In this document: positions 16,777 to 26,327 of the stretch, piece after piece | Layout of the letters: each line of letters starts with the position of its first letter | Position numbering within the stretch: position 1 is the first letter of the stretch | Origin: a virus | Reading direction: 5' to 3' (one strand) | Virus record (IMG/VR): IMGVR_UViG_3300044612_001932 | Span: 1 to 58,888 of that record | Length of the DNA stretch: 58,888 bases | Program-made: the position numbers and the translations under genes | Notes under the pieces: generated by a model | The model's database searches: none | What the model saw: the letters and a program-made list of their open reading frames with translations, nothing else | Told to the model about the DNA's origin: nothing

Positions 16777-17176
16777 GAATTTTACTGAAAACAATATTCT
16801 TACCTGGTCCATCAGTAACAAATACTGCATATTTTTGCTCTAGTAATTCGTCCAACCCATTGATATATGGGACCAATTCAAAATCATCTTTTAAAAACCC
16901 AATTGGATCACCATCTTTTTCGTATACGCCATCACGTTCGGATTCAAAATCAAAACGCCATACTCTGATGATTTCATCAGTATCAAACCCCACTAATCTT
17001 CCTTTAGTTTCTGTAATTATTGGACTATTCAAAAACATAATATTGGATCGTATACCTAATGTTTGAATAATTGTGTTAAAATTCTGTTCCTTCCATCGGG
17101 CTGATTCCTTTCCAATTTCTGCTCGATATTGACCGGTATGTGTAATGTCTACAAGAGTATATAATTTATAATTCAT
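16772..17176 (-). CDS. Hypothetical T4-like phage protein
   Basis: 134 aa from ATG 17174-17176 (MNYKLYTLVDITHTGQYRAE); upstream ATGs lie inside the terminator region. I associate the opening and the segment QNFNTIIQTLGIRSNIMFLN with an unannotated T4-like marine phage family. The middle is acidic with many Phe/Asp (RVWRFDFESERDGVYEKDGD). It follows a strong terminator, so it must have its own promoter or depend on readthrough; GGTAAATACA just upstream is a weak late-box candidate. Confidence 0.6.
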   Translation of the reverse strand: MNYKLYTLVDITHTGQYRAEIGKESARWKEQNFNTIIQTLGIRSNIMFLNSPIITETKGRLVGFDTDEIIRVWRFDFESERDGVYEKDGDPIGFLKDDFELVPYINGLDELLEQKYAVFVTDGPGKNIVFSKIL

Positions 17177-17194
17177 GTTGTATTTACCATGCAT

Positions 17195-17222
17195 AAAAAA
17201 AGCCCACAAATTTGTGGGCTTT
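17195..17222 (-). terminator. Rho-independent terminator after 149-aa gene
   Basis: A perfect 24-bp palindrome (17199-17222, AAAGCCCACAAA and its complement) is followed on the minus strand by a run of T. It lies 27 bases past the stop of the 149-aa gene and would end that transcript. Confidence 0.85.
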
Positions 17223-17248
17223 ATATGTACTAAAGTGAAAGTTATTGC

Positions 17249-17698
17249 TTAAGAGAAAGCAATAGAAGCACCAGTCCAAACACCTTCGGTGATAGCAACA
17301 GCGCCGTCGTATTTGTCTGCACTGTCAACACCTTTGATAGCTGCCAAGATTGCAGCTTCTGCATCACCCCATGTTGGAGGAACAGTTACTTCATTTGTAT
17401 TGACATCTGAATCATTTGCAGTATTATCAGCAATCAATGCAACGAATGCAGTTGAGCTAGGCGCATAAATTGCATAGATTTCGGCATTTAATTGTAATGC
17501 ACGTACTGCAGCTGAATAATAACTATTAGAATCGGTATAAGCACCAGTTGCACCAGATTGTTTTGTCAAATCTTTGTCATTGCTGCCACTGTTGGTAATA
17601 GTTACAGAAATAGTACGTAATTTACGTGTACCGAATTGTGTGCTTGGGCTAGTTTTTACGTAGTTAGCAGCTACGATTGTATTTAATAATGAAGGCAT
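17249..17698 (-). CDS. Probably abundant small virion protein
   Basis: 149 aa from ATG 17696-17698 with a strong AAGGAGAAAG site; a longer start at 17731 overlaps the leader hairpin. The sequence is Ala/Ser/Thr-rich with few charged residues (MPSLLNTIVAANYVKTSPST; AAVRALQLNAEIYAIYAPSS), typical of structural proteins. It is monocistronic: a late promoter box (17750-17757), a hairpin at the 5' end of the mRNA (17723-17740) and a strong terminator (17195-17222). That arrangement implies high expression. Family not recognised with certainty. Confidence 0.7.
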   Translation of the reverse strand: MPSLLNTIVAANYVKTSPSTQFGTRKLRTISVTITNSGSNDKDLTKQSGATGAYTDSNSYYSAAVRALQLNAEIYAIYAPSSTAFVALIADNTANDSDVNTNEVTVPPTWGDAEAAILAAIKGVDSADKYDGAVAITEGVWTGASIAFS

Positions 17699-17722
17699 AA
17701 TCTTTCTCCTTGTATGCTTTTC

Positions 17723-17757
17723 ACCCACCACTCCGTGGGTTTGTAATATTATTTATC
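17723..17757 (-). promoter_or_regulatory. Late promoter GATAAATA with 5'-end mRNA hairpin
   Basis: GATAAATA (17757-17750) predicts a start near 17744. The hairpin ACCCAC-CACTCC-GTGGGT (as read on the plus strand, 17723-17740) would be the very first part of the mRNA. A 5'-terminal stem is a known way to stabilise bacterial transcripts. Confidence 0.55.
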
Positions 17758-17785
17758 TTTTTGCTAAAAAATGTGGTTTAAATGG

Positions 17786-18037
17786 TTACTTGTTAGAGTT
17801 ACTTAATTTTTTAATTCCACGTTTAAATTTGCTATTATCACCAGATTTTATACTATTAATAAAACGCCTCTCTAAATCGATGGCAGTTTCTGGATCATAA
17901 TTTTCTCTAATTAATTCAAGTATATTGATAGCACTTTGAATAATGTTTGAGCCACGACTTTCTATAACTAAATTTGTATCTCTACTAATGCCAATTTGAC
18001 TTAATTCTTCAAGAATTGAACGTGTTGATTTTTTCAT
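17786..18037 (-). CDS. Hypothetical T4-like phage protein
   Basis: 83 aa, opening MKKSTRSILEELSQIGISRD and containing VIESRGSNIIQSAINILELI and INSIKSGDNSKFKRGIKKL. I associate this with a conserved unannotated family in T4-like marine phages. It is helical and basic at the C-terminus. CATAAATA at 18057-18064 precedes it. Function unknown. Confidence 0.65.
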   Translation of the reverse strand: MKKSTRSILEELSQIGISRDTNLVIESRGSNIIQSAINILELIRENYDPETAIDLERRFINSIKSGDNSKFKRGIKKLSNSNK

Positions 18038-18056
18038 AACCTGTTTCCATATATTG

Positions 18057-18064
18057 TATTTATG
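18057..18064 (-). promoter_or_regulatory. Late promoter box CATAAATA
   Basis: CATAAATACAA on the minus strand, 19 bases before ATG 18037. It lies back to back with the early-type plus-strand promoter at 18083-18110. Confidence 0.5.
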
Positions 18065-18082
18065 GACATTGTGTTAAATTGG

Positions 18083-18110
18083 TTGACTTTTTTCAAAAGT
18101 GTGGTATAAT
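18083..18110 (+). promoter_or_regulatory. Sigma70-type promoter for 74-aa gene
   Basis: TTGACT (18083-18088), 16-base spacer, TATAAT (18105-18110). A near-consensus host promoter 36 bases upstream of ATG 18147, with GGAG in the leader. Confidence 0.75.
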
Positions 18111-18146
18111 TCATTTCTCATATAACAGACATACACTGGAGAACTT

Positions 18147-18371
18147 ATGTCAACAATCACAAACAAACTTCCACAAGCTGGTAAAACTGGCTACGATATT
18201 AGATCTGATATTTTAATGATGGCCAAAGAATTGGCTATTAAGGAATTTGATGCTGAATTTAAGTATTGGGAAATTCAGCAACAGGGAATGGAACACAAGC
18301 CAGAATTCCCATCTATAGATAAAATTCTTGAAATTGCCAATCGAATGAATGAGTTTGTGGGCAAGAAATGA
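18147..18371 (+). CDS. Hypothetical early-type protein
   Basis: 74 aa, MSTITNKLPQAGKTGYDIRS then DILMMAKELAIKEFDAEFKY. I associate it with an unannotated T4-like phage family. It is an isolated plus-strand gene inside the late minus-strand block, with its own sigma70-like promoter, a GGAG ribosome site and a perfect bidirectional terminator right after its stop. It is therefore probably made early. Function unknown. Confidence 0.75.
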   Translation: MSTITNKLPQAGKTGYDIRSDILMMAKELAIKEFDAEFKYWEIQQQGMEHKPEFPSIDKILEIANRMNEFVGKK

Positions 18372-18376
18372 TGTTG

Positions 18377-18400
18377 AAAAGGGCTCTCGAGAGCCCTTTT
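18377..18400. terminator. Bidirectional terminator
   Basis: Perfect 24-bp palindrome (AAAAGGGCTCTC and its complement) between the convergent stops at 18371 (+) and 18401 (-). A-run and T-run flanks make it work in both directions. Confidence 0.9.
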
Positions 18401-18808
18401 CTATTCTATTGATTCAAAGCCAAAAAATTCTGGATGTAATTTGCCCCATCTACGCATGGATACAGCTGCCCGAGAATTTGCTTCATTTTCCTGTGGGCTA
18501 CCGTCTTTGCCACTGTCATTAGTTAGCTCACCTTTAAGGTCTTGTATATAGTGGATTAGTTCATGTGTGAGAGTTCTCATGACATCTTGTATGTGACGAT
18601 TGGATATCATAACGTTGATACTTTTGTCTGCTGGTCTATATCCACCGAATGAACTATTTTTTACACTATAATCACTATTTTTTATTAAATGAATAGTTGG
18701 TAGTTCGTCTAATTCTAAATCAGTTTTTAAAAAACTTAAAAATTCTTTAAGTAGTTTTTCTGCTTGATTGTGTGATAGACTTTCGGTTAGTATTTCTCGT
18801 ATTTTCAT
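18401..18808 (-). CDS. Zinc metallopeptidase (HExxH), possibly head-packaged
   Basis: 135 aa. The zinc site is H82-E83-L-I-H86 (RTLTHELIHYIQDLKG), with a downstream ENEANSRA helix whose Glu could be the third ligand. It resembles small SprT-like/phage metallopeptidases. The first ten residues MKIREILTES resemble T4 capsid-targeting peptides, with a candidate prohead-protease site after I-L-T-E. It may be carried in the head and injected, or act in virion maturation; this is inference. A GCTAAATA late-like box precedes it. Confidence 0.75.
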   Translation of the reverse strand: MKIREILTESLSHNQAEKLLKEFLSFLKTDLELDELPTIHLIKNSDYSVKNSSFGGYRPADKSINVMISNRHIQDVMRTLTHELIHYIQDLKGELTNDSGKDGSPQENEANSRAAVSMRRWGKLHPEFFGFESIE

Positions 18809-18826
18809 TTGATATCCTGATAACTA

Positions 18827-19147
18827 TTATTTAGCAATCTGAGCCCGTGCTTGTTCTGCTAATAATTCTGAAACCTTTGCATTTAATGCAACGTTATCCC
18901 AGGTATTTTTAATAGCGTCATATGCAGAACCCTCCCAAACTACTAACATGCGTTGTGAAATACCACGGTTAGTTGTAGTTCCATCTGGCATTTCTTCTAT
19001 TTGGAATGGTCCCATTTCTACTTCAACTTTGATTGTTTTTTCTTTGATATCTTCATGAATTGCAGTAATCAAAAATTCACTAGATGAGATATTTTCTGAT
19101 AAAATGATTTCACCTGTGAAAGATTGAATATTAGTTAGATCTGTCAT
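18827..19147 (-). CDS. Hypothetical protein
   Basis: 106 aa, beta-rich N-terminal two thirds (TGEIILSENISSSEFLITAI; KTIKVEVEMGPFQIEEMPDG) and a helical Ala-rich end (NAKVSELLAEQARAQIAK). Between a fibre gene and the metallopeptidase, with its own GATAAATA box (19175-19182) and AGGAAT ribosome site. Not recognised; possibly a small virion or fibre-accessory protein. Confidence 0.6.
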   Translation of the reverse strand: MTDLTNIQSFTGEIILSENISSSEFLITAIHEDIKEKTIKVEVEMGPFQIEEMPDGTTTNRGISQRMLVVWEGSAYDAIKNTWDNVALNAKVSELLAEQARAQIAK

Positions 19148-19174
19148 AATAATTCCTATAATTGTTTGTTATGG

Positions 19175-19182
19175 TATTTATC
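19175..19182 (-). promoter_or_regulatory. Late promoter box GATAAATA
   Basis: GATAAATACC on the minus strand, 28 bases before ATG 19147. Confidence 0.5.
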
Positions 19183-19191
19183 CAATAAGCT

Positions 19192-19222
19192 AACAGCCTA
19201 ATTCCAAAGTAACTAGGCTGTT
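19192..19222 (-). terminator. Hairpin after S74 fibre gene
   Basis: Perfect 9-bp inverted repeat (AACAGCCTA at 19192-19200 and its complement at 19214-19222) with a 13-base loop, 12 bases past the stop of the 1936-aa fibre. No T-run follows, so it may be a weak terminator or an RNA-processing/stability hairpin. Confidence 0.5.
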
Positions 19223-19234
19223 GGGTATTAGGTT

Positions 19235-22200
19235 TTAATTATTTTCCAATTTTTCAACTCTTTCAATTAATTCTTTAATTGCTTCTATTAATACTGGAAC
19301 CAATCTTGCATAATCAACGGTTAAATAATTCTCACCAGATTTTGATGTAATAATTCCATCAAATTCCGAAGTTTCCATATCAAATGGCGCTAATGATACT
19401 ATTTCTGGTAATACTTGTTGCACTTCTTGTGCAGATACCCCTAACTGAATTTCTTCTTTAGAATACCCAACTGATTTTGCTAATTCATTATTTACATATC
19501 TAAATCCATTCAATGATTTTATAATATCAATTGAATTGGATATATTTCCTAAATTAGTTTTTAATCTTTCATCAGAATAGTATGCAGTTATATTACCAGT
19601 AGCAGCAATTTCATTTGCAACATATAACGCTTTTGAATTATATATTCGAACCCAAACGGTATCTATCTGATAGATACCACCACCATATGAATCATTAAAC
19701 CACCCGGTAGTTCCATTACTTCTAAACCATGCAGAACAACTTATTGAATTTGAAACACCAGAATCGAACCCAGTATAAATCCTACCAGCCGCACCAATCA
19801 CATTTAGATACGATGAACTATTTGGGTCGCAATAATATCCAGTATTATTATAATCATAAAATATAGTTCCAGTTAAACTACTAGTCATTGTTAATGAACC
19901 AGTATAAGTTCTACCGCCAGTGCTTAAATATTCAACCCATGATGACCAGGTACCGGATGACACATTGCGCTGGCACAATCTATTTGAGTTATCTTCCCAA
20001 CCCCATGCGATTTGAGTACCCCAGTAGTTACTCGTATTGGAATGTCTATAATGGTCGTAAAACCACCAAGTACCACCTGGGCTATTAGTAACAGATGCAT
20101 CATCACCGGCATGTCTCATACTCCCTGCAGGTGTATTATTGAAGTCAGTATTTAAATTACTGGAAGTGCCTGATCTAGCCCATCCATTTGGATATATTAT
20201 ATTAAATCTAGACCAACTAGATGGGTCGCAATAATAATATGTGTCATCAGAATCATAAAATATCGGTGCTCGCAAAGAGCTAGTTGCAGTTAGATAGTTT
20301 CTAGTGGTCTGTACAACTCCAGTATGATCGATTGATAAAGCAGTCTTTGATCCTGTTGCAAACGAATCTGTTGTAGCAATGTATATTTTGGTGCCATAAG
20401 ATCCAGATGATTGTACATAAATACCGGCTTGTGCCCCAGATGATGACCACCCCCATGTAATTGCTTGAGCATAGTCAGCTGTAGATTGACCGGTAAAATT
20501 CAATTGATATAAAGCTGTTCCTGGAGTAGTAGTGTTTATTGTTTGTGCACCAGCTGGTAAACTGACAATATTTAAAGTAGAAGTACTTGCTGGATCTACA
20601 TAATATGCAGTATTATCAGAATCATAAAAACTAGGAGCTCTAAATTGAGTAGATGCTTGTAAGTATCCATTATAACCCAATAATGAAGTCCATTGCGTAT
20701 TTTGTGCATAATTAACCCATTGTAAAATACTATTAGTTCCAGTACTAGATGGAACCATTCTAATAGCATTTCCAGAAGGATCATTATTAATGAAATATGA
20801 ATTTCCTCCCAAAAATCCGGCAGAATATAATAATGAATTACTTGCTGGATCTACATAATATGAAGTATTACTTCCATCATAAAAAACCCCAGCATATAAA
20901 TTCCCAGTAGAACCACCGCCATTCGCACCATATAATGGTATTGAATACCAAGAATTCCACGTTGAATCAATACCTTTTCTAATATTAAGCCACGGATATC
21001 CAGTGCCATTTGTTGCCGTTGAACCAAATGCTAATTGATATGACGCATCACCTGTACTAGCAGTTGTACCAGTCCATGGAGCGTATGTCATAACACCTGC
21101 ATAATTTCCACTAGTACCAGTTGTACTTGCATTAGCAAAATCAAATCTTACTGCTTGTGGGGTAGTAGTTGGTAATTTTTCAGCAGCATTTCTGTTAACA
21201 CTATCCACTGAAGCAATATAGGTAGCCGTTCCGCTAGTCGGTCCAGTGGCACCATTAGTTCCATTAGTTCCATTAGTTCCAGCAGGTCCAGTGGCACCAT
21301 TAGTTCCATTAGTTCCAGCAGGTCCAGTAGCACCGGTATACCCAATTACACCACTTGCACCTTGAATTCCTTGAACACCTGTTGCACCTGTATACCCAAT
21401 TACACCACTTGCACCTTGAACTCCAGTTGCACCACCAACACCAGCCGCCCAAGATACGGTAGATCCATTTGTCGATAAATATTTTCCATTTTGGCCAGAA
21501 ACCGATGGTATACCAACTGCTTGTGTCACCCCATCTGGGAATCTTACACCGGTAGTAGTTTCAATAGTCCCATTTACTAATAATTTTGAACTGTTGACAT
21601 TGGTGGTAGAGCCAATTAATACATTACCAGAAGCATCAATTCTTAATTTTTCAGTGGGTGCCGCACCATTACTAGTTAAAAATGCTAGATAATTCGATGT
21701 ATTACCACCTGAAACTATTTGTGCATATCTATTATCACTATAATCAACCGATCCGGTAATAAAAGTTAATGCAGATAATGGTGTGCCAGTTCCATTTCTA
21801 TTTTGGATTATTGTGTTAGTCACTCCATCAACATCACGTCTAATATGAACTGCACCAGCTATAGTTGAACCTATTGTTCCAATTCCTAATGTGCCTGTAT
21901 AGATAGATAAAGTACCATTGCCAGCAGTCCCATTACCGGAAGTGGCCATAATTCTTGTATCATAATCTACTGTTGTAGCACCACTATTGAAATCAAGATA
22001 AGGAGATGAAGCAGTATTATCTAATCTACCTAATGTAATACTACCACCACTATCAGTGCCGATACCAACTCTACTTGTAGCACCCCAAATTGCAGTTGAG
22101 CCATATATATTAGTTGTAGTAGTACCAGTACTACTGCCAATATTAATACCAGTTGTTGAACCACTTACGCCACCTGTGCCAATAGCAATATTTTTAGTTG

Positions 22201-25045
22201 CACCGCTAATAGTAGCACCAGTATCAATATTAAGTGTATGGGTAGCAGTTGATTGACCAATTTGAATTAATCCAGTTTGACCTGTACCACCTAAAGTTAA
22301 TGTACCTGTACTAGCTGCTGTTCCCAAAGAAGTTGTAGTTGTAGTTGCACCAACTAACGATATTGTATTAGATGCAGTTAATGTACTAATAAATGATGCA
22401 CCAGCTGCAACTGACAATGAAGATTGTAATGCAACAGGGTTATAAAAATAAGCATTGCCTCTACCAATTAATTCATTATTAAATATAGTTTTAGGATCAA
22501 CTATAACATGATTACCGATAACTTTTAATGCATTAGTATTTGTTGTAAATTGATATACTCTATCAGCACTATTATCAATTAATAAGGCAATATTATTACT
22601 AATATCAATATAGATATCACTGATATTACCAATATTAACACCACCTGCTGCAGCAATTAATCTACTATCATAGACCGCAGTTGTTATATTCCATGGTGTA
22701 GATAAATTATATTGTAATATTGCATCTGCAACTAAACCAACAATATACATTTTAGTGCCATCGCTATTAAATTCAATACCGTTTGGTGCAGTTTCTTGAG
22801 TAGCAACTGAGAATGTATAAGTAGGAGTTGTAGCAGTAGTTGTTAAATCCCATGGTGTAGATAATGCGAATTGATAAACAGTATTATTAGTATCTCCAAT
22901 AAGATGCATTTTAGTGCCATCTGGACTAAATTCTAACCCAGCTGGAACTGTATCTTGAGTAAATGTATATGAAGTTACATAACTAGCAGTAGAAATATTC
23001 CATGCAGTTGATAAATTAAACTGTTGAACTGTATCAGTAGTTGAATCATTAACAATATAAAAAGCTGTGCCATCTGGTTTAAAGAATAACGAATGTGGTG
23101 TTCCAGCAGTTGTAGTTACACTAAATGATAATCCTGAATAAACAGCAGTAGAAACATCGAATGCAGTAGATAAAGTATATTGATAGACTGTATCATTGGT
23201 TGATCCAATAATATACATTTTAGTGCCATCTGTTGACATACTTAATCCTAATGCATTGGTTTCTTGTCCAGTAATAGAAATACTATTAACATATCCCCAT
23301 CCTTCAACACCACTAGTTTTAGTTAAGATTTCTTGCGTGTTAGATATTTTAAAATTACCATCTACTTCTAATTTAACACTTGGACTTGTTGTTCCTATAC
23401 CAACATTACCAGTTCCTTTTGGTGTCAATAATATATTGATATTAGTATCAGACCCTTGAGCGGATAAAACCGGACTATTTCCTGTTGCAGATCCAGTTAT
23501 TTGAACATAATTAACAGCAGATGTGGTATGCGATATTCTAAATTGCTCGTCTGATACATTAGATGACGTATAAAATCTAACGCTACCTCCACCCGTTGCA
23601 TATAGACCAAAATTTGCCGAACCCATTGCTCCTAATTTTTGAATATTATTCGAATTGTCGCGAGAAAATAAGGTATATTGGCCCGTTGTTGTTGCATCGT
23701 CAAATTGTACCTGAGTATTAGAACTTGACCCAGTTTTTATCTTAACTGAACCCGTGCCTTTAGCTGCAATATTAAAATCAATATTCGAATCACTACCCTG
23801 TGCAGATATAGTAGGACCAGAACCAGTCGCTGCTCCAGTAACGTTAACATAATTAACAGCAGATGTGGTATGCGATACCCTTAATTGACTATTACTGCCA
23901 GCACCCCCCGTTCCAAAATTATGAACTCCCGTACCTTTAGTAACGAAGTTAAAAGTTACATTTGTATCAGAACCAGTCGCTAATAAAGTTGGCCAATTAG
24001 TAGTTGATGCGCCATTCGCTTGAATATAGTTAACAGCAGAATCAACATTAGCTACCAAAAATTGAATGCCGGAACTTGACCCCGTACGCAATCGAACAGG
24101 ACCCGTGCCTTTGGTAATCAAATCCAACCCAACATTAGCATCACTACCAGCAACATTAATGGCTGGATAATTACCAGTTGTTTGACCGTTCAACTGTAAA
24201 TAGTTTACAGCGGACGATTGACCTGAAACTATAGTCTGAAGAGCGGCACGGGTATAGAATGAGAGTATGCCAGTTCCTTTAGTTGCAATATTAAAATCTA
24301 TATTAGTATCCGAACCTTGTGCGGATAATGTAGGACCAGAACCTGTTGCTGCGCCAGTTGCTTGGGCGTAGTTAACTGTAGAAGCAGTATGAGAAACCTG
24401 AAATTGTTTATTACCAACCGTATTAGTCCAAAACTCGACAGGTAGATTTCCTTTAGATGATAAAACCAAACCAACATTAGTATCGCTACCTTGCGCCATC
24501 ATACCAACGGTATATCCAGTTTGACTACCAAATGCTCTAGGGTAATTTACAATAGAACCACCAGTACTATACGGATGGTCAGTTGCAGTAAATACAACTC
24601 CATTAGCAACTGCTAATTTAGTAATTCCGGTACTAACAGCACTTAATGTTAAATCAGTAGAGGGGGCAGTAACAGAAGGTGTAATAACAGCAGAAGCATT
24701 GGCAGTTCCAGACACATCTAATTTATACGCTGGTGAGCTAGTTCCGATACCAACATTGCCTGAATATTGTGCAAATTTTATAGTACCAGTATCTAATACT
24801 TCGATACTAGGAATACCAGACACATCATTAACAGCAAATATAGTACCAGACAAACTATTAGTGATACTGAATAATTGGCCAGCCGATCCTTCAAAACTTA
24901 ATGTTCCGCTAGAAGTTGGGTATGCTTTTAATGTAATATTCTGAGCTGCAGTTGATGAGTCTGCCCCAGAAAATACAATCTTTGGATCTTCGGTAGACGA
25001 ACCAATATTTGGTGTAATTACGATGTTACGATCATTATATGACAT
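19235..25045 (-). CDS. Giant tail fibre with S74 intramolecular chaperone
   Basis: 1936 aa. N-terminal beta domain, then at least six repeats of the pattern ATGxxPxxxAxGSDxNhxhxhxxKGTG (about 170-560). Five beta-propeller-like blades follow (SxDGTKMYIIG ... VYQYTLST, about 590-830). After that come more beta repeats, a short collagen-like stretch (GYTGATGPAGTNG), modules with a recurring F-Y-D-x-D-N-T-x-Y-Y-x-D-P motif, and a pyocin-knob-like segment (GGTWWFYDHYRHSNTSNYWG). The last 113 residues are an S74 peptidase/chaperone: S1824-D-E-R-L-K, then LGVSAQEVQQVLPEIV and a C-terminal coiled coil. It should trimerise and then self-cleave before S1824. Receptor-binding role inferred. Confidence 0.88.
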   Translation of the reverse strand: MSYNDRNIVITPNIGSSTEDPKIVFSGADSSTAAQNITLKAYPTSSGTLSFEGSAGQLFSITNSLSGTIFAVNDVSGIPSIEVLDTGTIKFAQYSGNVGIGTSSPAYKLDVSGTANASAVITPSVTAPSTDLTLSAVSTGITKLAVANGVVFTATDHPYSTGGSIVNYPRAFGSQTGYTVGMMAQGSDTNVGLVLSSKGNLPVEFWTNTVGNKQFQVSHTASTVNYAQATGAATGSGPTLSAQGSDTNIDFNIATKGTGILSFYTRAALQTIVSGQSSAVNYLQLNGQTTGNYPAINVAGSDANVGLDLITKGTGPVRLRTGSSSGIQFLVANVDSAVNYIQANGASTTNWPTLLATGSDTNVTFNFVTKGTGVHNFGTGGAGSNSQLRVSHTTSAVNYVNVTGAATGSGPTISAQGSDSNIDFNIAAKGTGSVKIKTGSSSNTQVQFDDATTTGQYTLFSRDNSNNIQKLGAMGSANFGLYATGGGSVRFYTSSNVSDEQFRISHTTSAVNYVQITGSATGNSPVLSAQGSDTNINILLTPKGTGNVGIGTTSPSVKLEVDGNFKISNTQEILTKTSGVEGWGYVNSISITGQETNALGLSMSTDGTKMYIIGSTNDTVYQYTLSTAFDVSTAVYSGLSFSVTTTAGTPHSLFFKPDGTAFYIVNDSTTDTVQQFNLSTAWNISTASYVTSYTFTQDTVPAGLEFSPDGTKMHLIGDTNNTVYQFALSTPWDLTTTATTPTYTFSVATQETAPNGIEFNSDGTKMYIVGLVADAILQYNLSTPWNITTAVYDSRLIAAAGGVNIGNISDIYIDISNNIALLIDNSADRVYQFTTNTNALKVIGNHVIVDPKTIFNNELIGRGNAYFYNPVALQSSLSVAAGASFISTLTASNTISLVGATTTTTSLGTAASTGTLTLGGTGQTGLIQIGQSTATHTLNIDTGATISGATKNIAIGTGGVSGSTTGINIGSSTGTTTTNIYGSTAIWGATSRVGIGTDSGGSITLGRLDNTASSPYLDFNSGATTVDYDTRIMATSGNGTAGNGTLSIYTGTLGIGTIGSTIAGAVHIRRDVDGVTNTIIQNRNGTGTPLSALTFITGSVDYSDNRYAQIVSGGNTSNYLAFLTSNGAAPTEKLRIDASGNVLIGSTTNVNSSKLLVNGTIETTTGVRFPDGVTQAVGIPSVSGQNGKYLSTNGSTVSWAAGVGGATGVQGASGVIGYTGATGVQGIQGASGVIGYTGATGPAGTNGTNGATGPAGTNGTNGTNGATGPTSGTATYIASVDSVNRNAAEKLPTTTPQAVRFDFANASTTGTSGNYAGVMTYAPWTGTTASTGDASYQLAFGSTATNGTGYPWLNIRKGIDSTWNSWYSIPLYGANGGGSTGNLYAGVFYDGSNTSYYVDPASNSLLYSAGFLGGNSYFINNDPSGNAIRMVPSSTGTNSILQWVNYAQNTQWTSLLGYNGYLQASTQFRAPSFYDSDNTAYYVDPASTSTLNIVSLPAGAQTINTTTPGTALYQLNFTGQSTADYAQAITWGWSSSGAQAGIYVQSSGSYGTKIYIATTDSFATGSKTALSIDHTGVVQTTRNYLTATSSLRAPIFYDSDDTYYYCDPSSWSRFNIIYPNGWARSGTSSNLNTDFNNTPAGSMRHAGDDASVTNSPGGTWWFYDHYRHSNTSNYWGTQIAWGWEDNSNRLCQRNVSSGTWSSWVEYLSTGGRTYTGSLTMTSSLTGTIFYDYNNTGYYCDPNSSSYLNVIGAAGRIYTGFDSGVSNSISCSAWFRSNGTTGWFNDSYGGGIYQIDTVWVRIYNSKALYVANEIAATGNITAYYSDERLKTNLGNISNSIDIIKSLNGFRYVNNELAKSVGYSKEEIQLGVSAQEVQQVLPEIVSLAPFDMETSEFDGIITSKSGENYLTVDYARLVPVLIEAIKELIERVEKLENN

Positions 25046-25070
25046 TTAAAATCCTACTTTTTATATTCTA

Positions 25071-25078
25071 TATTTATC
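25071..25078 (-). promoter_or_regulatory. Late promoter box GATAAATA for S74 fibre
   Basis: GATAAATATA on the minus strand overlapping the stop of the upstream LamG gene, 26 bases before ATG 25045. Confidence 0.5.
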
Positions 25079-26327
25079 ACAATCCATATCGGCCTCTTAA
25101 CGCATTGAAACTTTGTACGATATCAGCAGCTGATAATGCTCGATTGTAAATATTAGTAACACCAATTCTACCGTCAAAACGATTACCGCCACGCACACCT
25201 ATTGTTAATGTTTTAACGGTATTAGTAATAGCACCAGTTGATGCACTACTAGTGGAAACATAGGACCCATTTCTATATATTCGCAATAAACTACCATCAT
25301 AGGTTGCTACAATATGATGCCATGCATTTACTGACACACTTTCATATAATGTTATCCAAGTAGCAGAAGCTGTACCCGCAGAAAATCGTTCGGCAGTAAT
25401 TTGGGTAGTAGCCCCAGCAGTACCACCAAGAAAGTATAAATTATACCCATCTCGTCCAGACCCAGGATTGCTTTCACGGTCAAAAATACCAGTATAATTT
25501 GATGCTCCTGGATTTCTAGTAGGATATATCCATGCTTCTAATGTATATGGTGAATTACCCAAGAATTGTAGATTAGGGTTATTAGCAAAGGTTAATTGTT
25601 GCGATTTAGTATAATCATAACTAAAATATCCGCTTGAGTTGTATACAGGCGAATTAACTATAGTTGCAGTATTGTTGTTATTACTAATATCAGATACTGT
25701 AGTAGATTGAGTAATTATAGAACCAGTAGTTGGTGTGTAAGCTGTTAACCCTGTTTTTTTAGTTAATTGTGGACCAGAAACATATAATCGTTTACCGATT
25801 GCTAACGGAGTTGTCCATATTATTGACATGATTGCAGTACCCGCTTGATCTGCAACGGCAGTTAATGATAACCGATACCACCCATCACCAATATATTTAA
25901 GTTGTTTATCAACAATTACGCCACTATAATCGACCATAGTACTGGATGACAACGTATAATCAACTTGGCGTTGGGTTGTCCATGCTCTGCCAGTACCTGT
26001 CCAAAATCTTAATGATATAATATTAATAGAATCTATATCTCTAACATACCAACTTTGTGTTACTGTATCGCCTGCAGCAACTGATGATGCCCCTTCATAA
26101 ATATATTGCGCCCCAGAATTATCAGATATGGTTATGATAGTATATGAGTTATTAACTGGGCCGCCGGTTGATATTAATGTTTTATAACATCGAGTAGCAT
26201 TTAGAGAACTTAAACTTTCGCTATCGGGATACAAATTTTCCGATTGATTATAACTTTTAAGATTCACGGGGTCTAACGATAATACCAATCCAGAACTTGA
26301 TAGTTCTGGTCCACTATAACAACTCAT
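25077..26327 (-). CDS. LamG/concanavalin-like adhesin 3
   Basis: 416 aa. The N-terminus (GLVLSLDPVNLKSYNQSENL YP) is shared with the next two genes. The C-terminal half is a laminin-G-like jellyroll: SPYTLEAWIYPTRNPG, NAWHHIVATYDGSLLRIYRN G and GRIGVTNIYNRALSAADIVQ, ending NALRGRYGL. The LamG_3 family binds glycans. It overlaps the second adhesin by 4 bases. It is one of three tandem paralogues that probably form alternative or co-assembled receptor-binding tips. Confidence 0.85.
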   Translation of the reverse strand: MSCYSGPELSSSGLVLSLDPVNLKSYNQSENLYPDSESLSSLNATRCYKTLISTGGPVNNSYTIITISDNSGAQYIYEGASSVAAGDTVTQSWYVRDIDSINIISLRFWTGTGRAWTTQRQVDYTLSSSTMVDYSGVIVDKQLKYIGDGWYRLSLTAVADQAGTAIMSIIWTTPLAIGKRLYVSGPQLTKKTGLTAYTPTTGSIITQSTTVSDISNNNNTATIVNSPVYNSSGYFSYDYTKSQQLTFANNPNLQFLGNSPYTLEAWIYPTRNPGASNYTGIFDRESNPGSGRDGYNLYFLGGTAGATTQITAERFSAGTASATWITLYESVSVNAWHHIVATYDGSLLRIYRNGSYVSTSSASTGAITNTVKTLTIGVRGGNRFDGRIGVTNIYNRALSAADIVQSFNALRGRYGL

